Origin: Akebia trifoliata | Lineage: Eukaryota > Streptophyta > Magnoliopsida > Ranunculales > Lardizabalaceae | NCBI GenBank assembly: GCA_017979445.1 | Contig: CM030714.1 | Span: forward strand, 41,458,826 to 41,522,825 | DNA: 64,000 nucleotides | Direction: 5' to 3' | In this document: piece after piece, positions 59,636 to 64,000 of the stretch | Layout: each line of letters starts with the position of its first letter | How positions within the stretch are numbered: position 1 is the first letter of the stretch | Notes under the pieces: model-generated | Told to the model about the DNA's origin: nothing | Seen by the model: only the letters and a program-made list of their open reading frames with translations | Database searches by the model: none | Program-made: the position numbers and the translations under genes

Positions 59636-61200
59636 TGTAGACACCCCACTTTTGCATTTGCCTAATTTGACAATTCGTCCTCCAATCGTGATATATTCCT
59701 AATGATGAGTGCAAGGAACTCGAAGGCTTATAGTATTATCCCTGCTTTCTCCCATTTCTAATTTTTCCATTTCCTTTACTCGTTACAACTCGACATAAAA
59801 TTTACGCACGCTTAGTATCGTTACTCCTTACACTCGATTTAGCAAGTACATACACTTAAGTTCAATACGTATTTCGATAACTTAGAGATATTACAACACT
59901 AAAAAAATGTGACCTCAAGATTTAGAAATAATCATGTTGGGCTGAAAGAAATCTCACGCCAAAATTCATAAAAACTTATCAAAAAATGATAGAAATACTT
60001 CTCATGAAGCTCAGACCTTCGAAAAATCTAGAAAATAACTTCATTACATTCAAAATATGATTTCGAGTCTAACGAAACCCAAATTGATAAAAACAGAGAA
60101 ATTTACAGAAATCACAAAAATAATTGAAATACCCTTCAATGTCTGATTTTTTTACATAGAAACCTTGATTCTTAAGAAAACATGATAAAATTTTGAAAAA
60201 TTTTCGACTAATCAAAACCTAAATAAAAATTCAAGTTAAAAATCAATCAACCAATAAATTTCAAATTAAAATTTAATCAAAGTAAAGTTAAATTGACCAA
60301 CAAATTGAAATTAAAAGTCCAACCAAATTAAATTAAAATTCAACTGACCAGTCAAATTGAATCAAATCAAAATTAAAAATTGATCAATCAAATTAAAATT
60401 CAAACAATCATTTGAATTAAATTAAAATCCAATTGACAAAACCAAATTAAAATTAAGATTCAATTAATCACTCTAAGGACCATCAATAAGGTGAGTAGCA
60501 TGGGATCAATCCCCATTCTCTTAATAAGAACTAAGAAACAAAAAGAAACAAAAAAACAAAAAAAGAGAAAAAAAAAAAAAAAAAATGGAAACTAGAAAGA
60601 AAAAGGAAGAATAAACACGTGAAAAAAAAAAGGAAGAATAAAAAAAACGTTAAAAGAAATAAAGAAATAGAAACAATTTCTTTTTAGAAACAATTTCTTT
60701 TATAAAAAAAAAATGCTACATGTTCTCTCACGAAAAAAGACATCCTTCTCTCACTCACTACACACCTTCTCATTCCCCACGTTGGCTGTTCTCTCCATGT
60801 CTCTACTCTACTCTCCCTCTGGCTGCCCAAGTTCTTCTACTCTTCTCTCCCACTCTCTCTGACAATTCACACAGCAGGAAGAAAAAAACAAGGATTAAGG
60901 AAAAGAGTAAGCGAAGAAGAAGAAGAGTAAAAGAGAAAGAATCACTTACTTTCTTCACAGCACGAGGCAGCCCCACGACCCACCTTCTTCCCTCTCTCTT
61001 CCATTTCATTACAGCAGCCCCACCTCACAACAACATCACCACCTTCTCTTTCCTTCAATCTCAAAAAGCAGCCCCTTGAACCCATAGTTATCTATCCTCT
61101 TCGTTTCAGCCCCACCGAACACTACCCAACAGCAGCCCCAAAAGAAACGTCCTCTTTTCAGCCATTAAAACAGCCCCAAAACTCACATGTTTTCTACCAT
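59636..61200 (+). repeat. Plus-strand LTR of the TGTAGACACCCC family
   Basis: It begins TGTAGACACCCCACTTTTGC and matches the minus-strand LTR 7213-11003 read in reverse, for example AATGATGAGTGCAAGGAACTC and the AAAATTAAAATTCAAT-rich interior (60230-60470). The right boundary is not defined. The 119-codon frame at 60720-61079 lies in pyrimidine-rich LTR sequence and is not a gene. Confidence 0.6.
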
Positions 61201-61250
61201 TAAAATTGATCTCAACCCTCACGTTTTCTACCTTCCACTTCCTCACATTC

Positions 61251-61445
61251 GACTCCCCCACGTGGCCTACGAAAAATAATCTCATGATCTGGCATGTGCT
61301 AGAACTATAAATAGTTTTCCTCTGGGATACACAACTGCACATATTTATGGTGATGTGCAGATGTGTATCCTGAGGCATGAAATCTATGGTTCTAGCACAT
61401 GCCACACAGGAAAGCAGTATTTTGAGTATGCCACGTGGGAGAGTC
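61251..61445. mobile_element. Complete fold-back MITE with CACGTGG ends
   Basis: A 195-bp element from GACTCCCCCACGTGGCCTAC to GTATGCCACGTGGGAGAGTC. The arms pair almost along their whole length (GGCATGTGCTAGAAC with GTTCTAGCACATGCC, and GGGATACACAACTGCACAT with ATGTGCAGATGTGTATCC). It is the best preserved copy of this family here. No clear target duplication was found. Confidence 0.75.
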
Positions 61446-61491
61446 AGATTATCATGACTCTATTAACATAGTCAATATTGGGTGCTGATGC

Positions 61492-61590
61492 TAGGGCTGG
61501 CAATGGATCGGTTAGGTACTAGATCAGTGCCACTCCAATACCGATCTGAAATATTTTAAAGATGTAACTGATCAGAATGGATTAATGAAG
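61492..61590. mobile_element. Fragment of the hAT-like element
   Basis: It matches the left end of 41553-42066 (TAGGGCTGGCAATGGATCGG onward) and breaks off near GGATTAATGAAG. The MITE before it has the same order as at 41356-41600, so both were copied together. Confidence 0.55.
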
Positions 61591-61642
61591 TAGTGGCCCT
61601 ACACAATCACCTACCACTTCATCACCACAAAAAATTACCTTC

Positions 61643-62128
61643 GGCGATGCCGCACAATCGCCAGCTGCCACGATCTTAAAAAAAAACTTCGTCTCCTCTA
61701 CATCGTGAATGCACGAGACAAATACAAGCCACCATGGCCAACTGGATTCTACAGCATTGCATTGACATATTCAGCGGTACTGTCAAGAGCAGATAAGCTG
61801 CCTCAGAATTCATTTAGCTACGCATTGGCGCTGGTGAATAAAGTGAAGGCCAATGAGACAGATGAGTACATGAGGTCGATGGCAGATCTAATGGTGATCA
61901 AGGGCCAGCCCCACTTTACGGTGGTGGGGAACTTCTTCGTATCGGATGTGATACGTGTGGGGTTCAAAGAGATGGATTTTGGGTGGGGGAAAGCAGTGTA
62001 TGGTGGACCAACAATGGGGAGTGTAGGGACAATTCCTGGGGTGATAACCATATACATACAACCAAGAAACCTCAAAGGTGAGGATGGAATAGTGGTTCCA
62101 ATTAATTTTCCAAGGCTCACCATGCAAA
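61643..62128 (+). pseudogene. BAHD acyltransferase C-terminal fragment (copy C)
   Basis: It begins at an RRCRT-like motif and continues in an open frame (from 61705) with [16 protein letters not shown], a [11 protein letters not shown] segment and the [12 protein letters not shown] motif intact. It ends soon after [11 protein letters not shown], short of the normal C-terminus. The N-terminal half with HxxxD is missing. It is clearly more divergent from copy A than copy B is ([14 protein letters not shown] replaces PANAVANGMVT), so it derives from another member of the same group. Broken, and cut off by a CACTA-like terminus. Confidence 0.88.
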
Positions 62129-62215
62129 CACAACAAAAATAGTTGCTTTTAGCAACACATTTTTTGCGGTAGCTAGAATGGGCGCCACCAGAGAGCACGG
62201 CTTACGCGCGAAAAT
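62129..62215 (+). mobile_element. Degenerate CACTA-like terminus
   Basis: CACAACAAAAATAG followed by GCTTTTAGCAACACATTTTT aligns with the CACTACAAAAATGC terminus and GCTTTTAGTGAGACATTTTT at 63917-63960, and both continue to a GCGCCAC or GTGCCAC segment. The BAHD frame stops here. Confidence 0.5.
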
Positions 62216-62663
62216 AACAAAATTTTACAAAAAACCTCTCTCCCAGTATCAACAGATTTTGTGAAAAACACACTCTCTCTCTCTTTCTCTCTGTAGCAAA
62301 TTCATCTCATCTCCTTATATCTAGGGTTTTGATCTTAATGGAGGAAATCTTCCCTTCTAATAGGTCTCTCTCTCTCTCTCTCTGTGTATCAAATTCGTCT
62401 CATCTCCTCTTCACATTCTCTGTTATTTTGAGAATCGAAATCGCAGATTTCGTAGTTCTTTGAGGTTTTGAGAATCCAAAAATTGGTTGAGATATTTTGA
62501 GATCAATTTGTTGAACCAGATGTTATTTCATTTTAGATATTTCTGTTTATGGATTGGAAGCTTAATAAACAAAAATTGGTCTTCTTTCCATGCTATTTTA
62601 TCCAATTGTGCTTATTTTTCTGCTGTTTCAAATCTTTTTTCTTTCTCAAAACTACTATTGCAG
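62216..62663 (+). other. 5'-UTR-like or intron-like captured sequence
   Basis: Two partly similar stretches (about 62263-62310 and 62358-62410) carry CT-repeat runs followed by CAAATTCRTCTCATCTCC. The sequence resembles a plant 5' leader. It ends at the TTGCAG acceptor before a TPS1-like pseudo-exon. Origin not established. Confidence 0.35.
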
Positions 62664-62794
62664 ATATTGAGTTTGGAAGGCTCCAAGCAAGGGATCTCTT
62701 GTAACATCTGCGGACAGGCCCAATTTCTAATGCAGCTGTTGATGTTGTTCAAGGTAGCCGATCTGTTGAGATCAAATCTGTTGGTGTTACTAAG
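62664..62794 (+). pseudogene. Trehalose-6-phosphate synthase-like pseudo-exon 1
   Basis: Framed by CTATTGCAG and GTGAGT splice sites. It encodes EFGRLQARDLL, then a stop, then HLRTGPISNAAVDVVQGS and VEIKSVGVTK, which I recognise as the region near the end of class I trehalose-6-phosphate synthases (TPS1), whose product is trehalose 6-phosphate. A stop replaces a glutamine codon. This is a captured or processed-by-transposon fragment, not a functional gene. Confidence 0.75.
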
Positions 62795-62895
62795 GTGAGT
62801 GGAGTTAACCTATCATCAACGAGTGGTATTATATACATGTACGATGAACTAGACATGGAGTTGTTCTTCATTTGATGCTTTGATGTTCAAATCTG

Positions 62896-62994
62896 GGTAC
62901 AGCAATTGATCGAATCTTGGGGGAAATTGTCCACAACATAGACATGGTTACACCAATTGATTATGTCCTATGCATTGGGCATTTTTTAGGGAAG
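62896..62994 (+). pseudogene. Trehalose-6-phosphate synthase-like pseudo-exon 2
   Basis: 33 codons, GTAIDRILGEIVHN then PIDYVLCIGHFLGK, followed by GTGTGT as donor. In TPS1 proteins this directly follows the segment in the first pseudo-exon, so order and intron position are kept. The acceptor before it reads CTG instead of AG. No further TPS exon was found up to 64000. Confidence 0.8.
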
Positions 62995-63916
62995 GTGTGT
63001 TTCTCTTTAGCTTCAAATTTTATACATTTTTTCAATCATTATAAATATTCTTAAAATTTTTGCTCCAAGATTAGAAAAGTTTCCATTTTTGCCTGTTTCT
63101 TCAACATGAATTTATCAAGAATGTAATAACAGAACATTTAACTTGCATTACAACTCGAGTTTGATTTGGTTTATGTACTAGTGGAGGAAAATATACATAA
63201 TAATAATCTAATGTTCTACAACATCAATTGGTTATTTAGGTTTTCCATTTTGGACTTACGTAAAACCCAAAATCTTAAGATGGGGAAAATAAAACGTGCA
63301 TATAAATCTCTTTTTGCCATGTCAAGTAGGAGAATTGAGTTGAAATTAGTCATATTAAAATAGGTGATTAGGTGCTCCAACAGGTGAAGCTCCTTTGGTA
63401 CCCACCACTTCAGCTCCAACACAATTTAAGTCTGTTACTTTGGCCAAGAGTACCAAACAAATTATGGTGACTCTTTGCTTAACTCAGCAACAACTTCCAA
63501 TTACTTCTTTTCTTCCTCTTGTTTTGGCCTTCTAGACATGTAGATTTTTTTTCTGTAGGCAAGTAAAATCAATGGTTAGTAATTAGTCGTGAAGGTGAGT
63601 ATGAACCCAGGTCGTGGTATCAACACTCAGACATTAGCCAACTTAGCAAGCTGGCACCTTCTAGACATGTAGCTCTTACATATCTAAAACTCGACATGTG
63701 CATTGAACTTTCTAATGAGGAATGTCTAATGATTCATATCACAGAGATTTTTGTAAATCAGCGGTGTTTTAGACATTTAGAATAGTTTTTCTTTCTTTCT
63801 TTTTTCCTGATAAATATTTGAAGTAGATAATAATGAGGTTTAAGGAATTCTCGGTATTACCCATTCTATGAGTCTTTTCAATTATATATATGTGCCCCAT
63901 AACTTGGTTAATTTGT
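62995..63916 (+). other. Non-coding sequence with possible further captured pieces
   Basis: AT-rich. 63370-63450 has a short open stretch (GEAPLVPTTSAPTQFKSVTLA) that I do not recognise. Around 63590-63660 is GGTATCAACACTCAGAC and flanks. No complete gene. Confidence 0.3.
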
Positions 63917-64000
63917 CACTACAAAAATGCAAGCTTTTAGTGAGACATTTTTCTCGACGACCAAACTAGGTGCCACTATAAAGAACGTTTTTACAATAAA
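63917..64000 (+). mobile_element. CACTA-type transposon terminus, continues beyond window
   Basis: CACTACAAAAATGCAAGC is a typical En/Spm (CACTA) end. It is followed by GCTTTTAGTGAGACATTTTT, matching the degenerate end at 62129. Both read in the same direction. The rest lies outside the window. Confidence 0.55.

Noticed and set aside
60720..61079. 119-codon frame in pyrimidine-rich sequence
   Set aside because: Lies in an LTR related to 7213-11003, low complexity, no homologue recognised.

Overview
The window is plant nuclear DNA, very probably from an angiosperm. It is AT-rich and dominated by LTR retrotransposons of both the Ty1/copia and Ty3/gypsy types, with hAT-, PIF/Harbinger-, Mutator- and CACTA-like DNA transposons, MITEs and a LINE remnant. 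The only recognisable host gene family has a conserved plant intron position. No tRNA or rRNA gene, prokaryotic operon or CRISPR array was seen. The species cannot be named from the sequence.

Layout. 1-17164 is an old Ty3/gypsy element that looks Tat/Ogre-like: a partial 5' LTR, a tRNA-Arg type primer-binding site, a 5' leader with three minisatellites, a broken gag/protease remnant, an embedded minus-strand LTR (7213-11003), a 3' non-coding region with a 90-bp satellite, a polypurine tract and a complete 3' LTR (14842-17164). 17165-23737 is a second minus-strand LTR. It is split by a PIF/Harbinger-like element, which holds a hAT element, which holds a solo LTR. 24391-32885 is a two-exon BAHD acyltransferase of the benzyl alcohol O-benzoyltransferase type (copy A). 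Its intron carries a recent Ty1/copia insertion (26350-31212) and its splice donor looks mutated. 33709-42115 is a block of nested retroelement pieces, repeated almost exactly at 49598-58005. 42653-46895 is BAHD copy B, a clear pseudogene. 49498-49597 is a 100-N assembly gap. Just left of it is a piece of BAHD promoter, so a further copy probably lies in the gap. 58006-61250 holds more LTR pieces. 61643-62128 is the C-terminal fragment of a third, more divergent BAHD gene, cut off by a CACTA-like terminus. 62129-64000 contains pseudo-exons that look copied from a trehalose-6-phosphate synthase (TPS1-like) gene.

How it fits together. The host content is a decaying tandem BAHD cluster, probably for acylation of alcohols into esters. 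It was duplicated and then broken up by successive transposon insertions. The duplicates provide empty sites that date some insertions: the copia element and one Mutator-like MITE are in copy A but absent at the matching positions of copy B. The most useful points to check are the BAHD copy likely hidden in the gap, the near-perfect 8.4-kb duplication whose first 3 kb is identical even in its microsatellites (possibly an assembly artefact), the copia element with almost identical LTRs but three frameshifts, and the captured TPS1 fragment.
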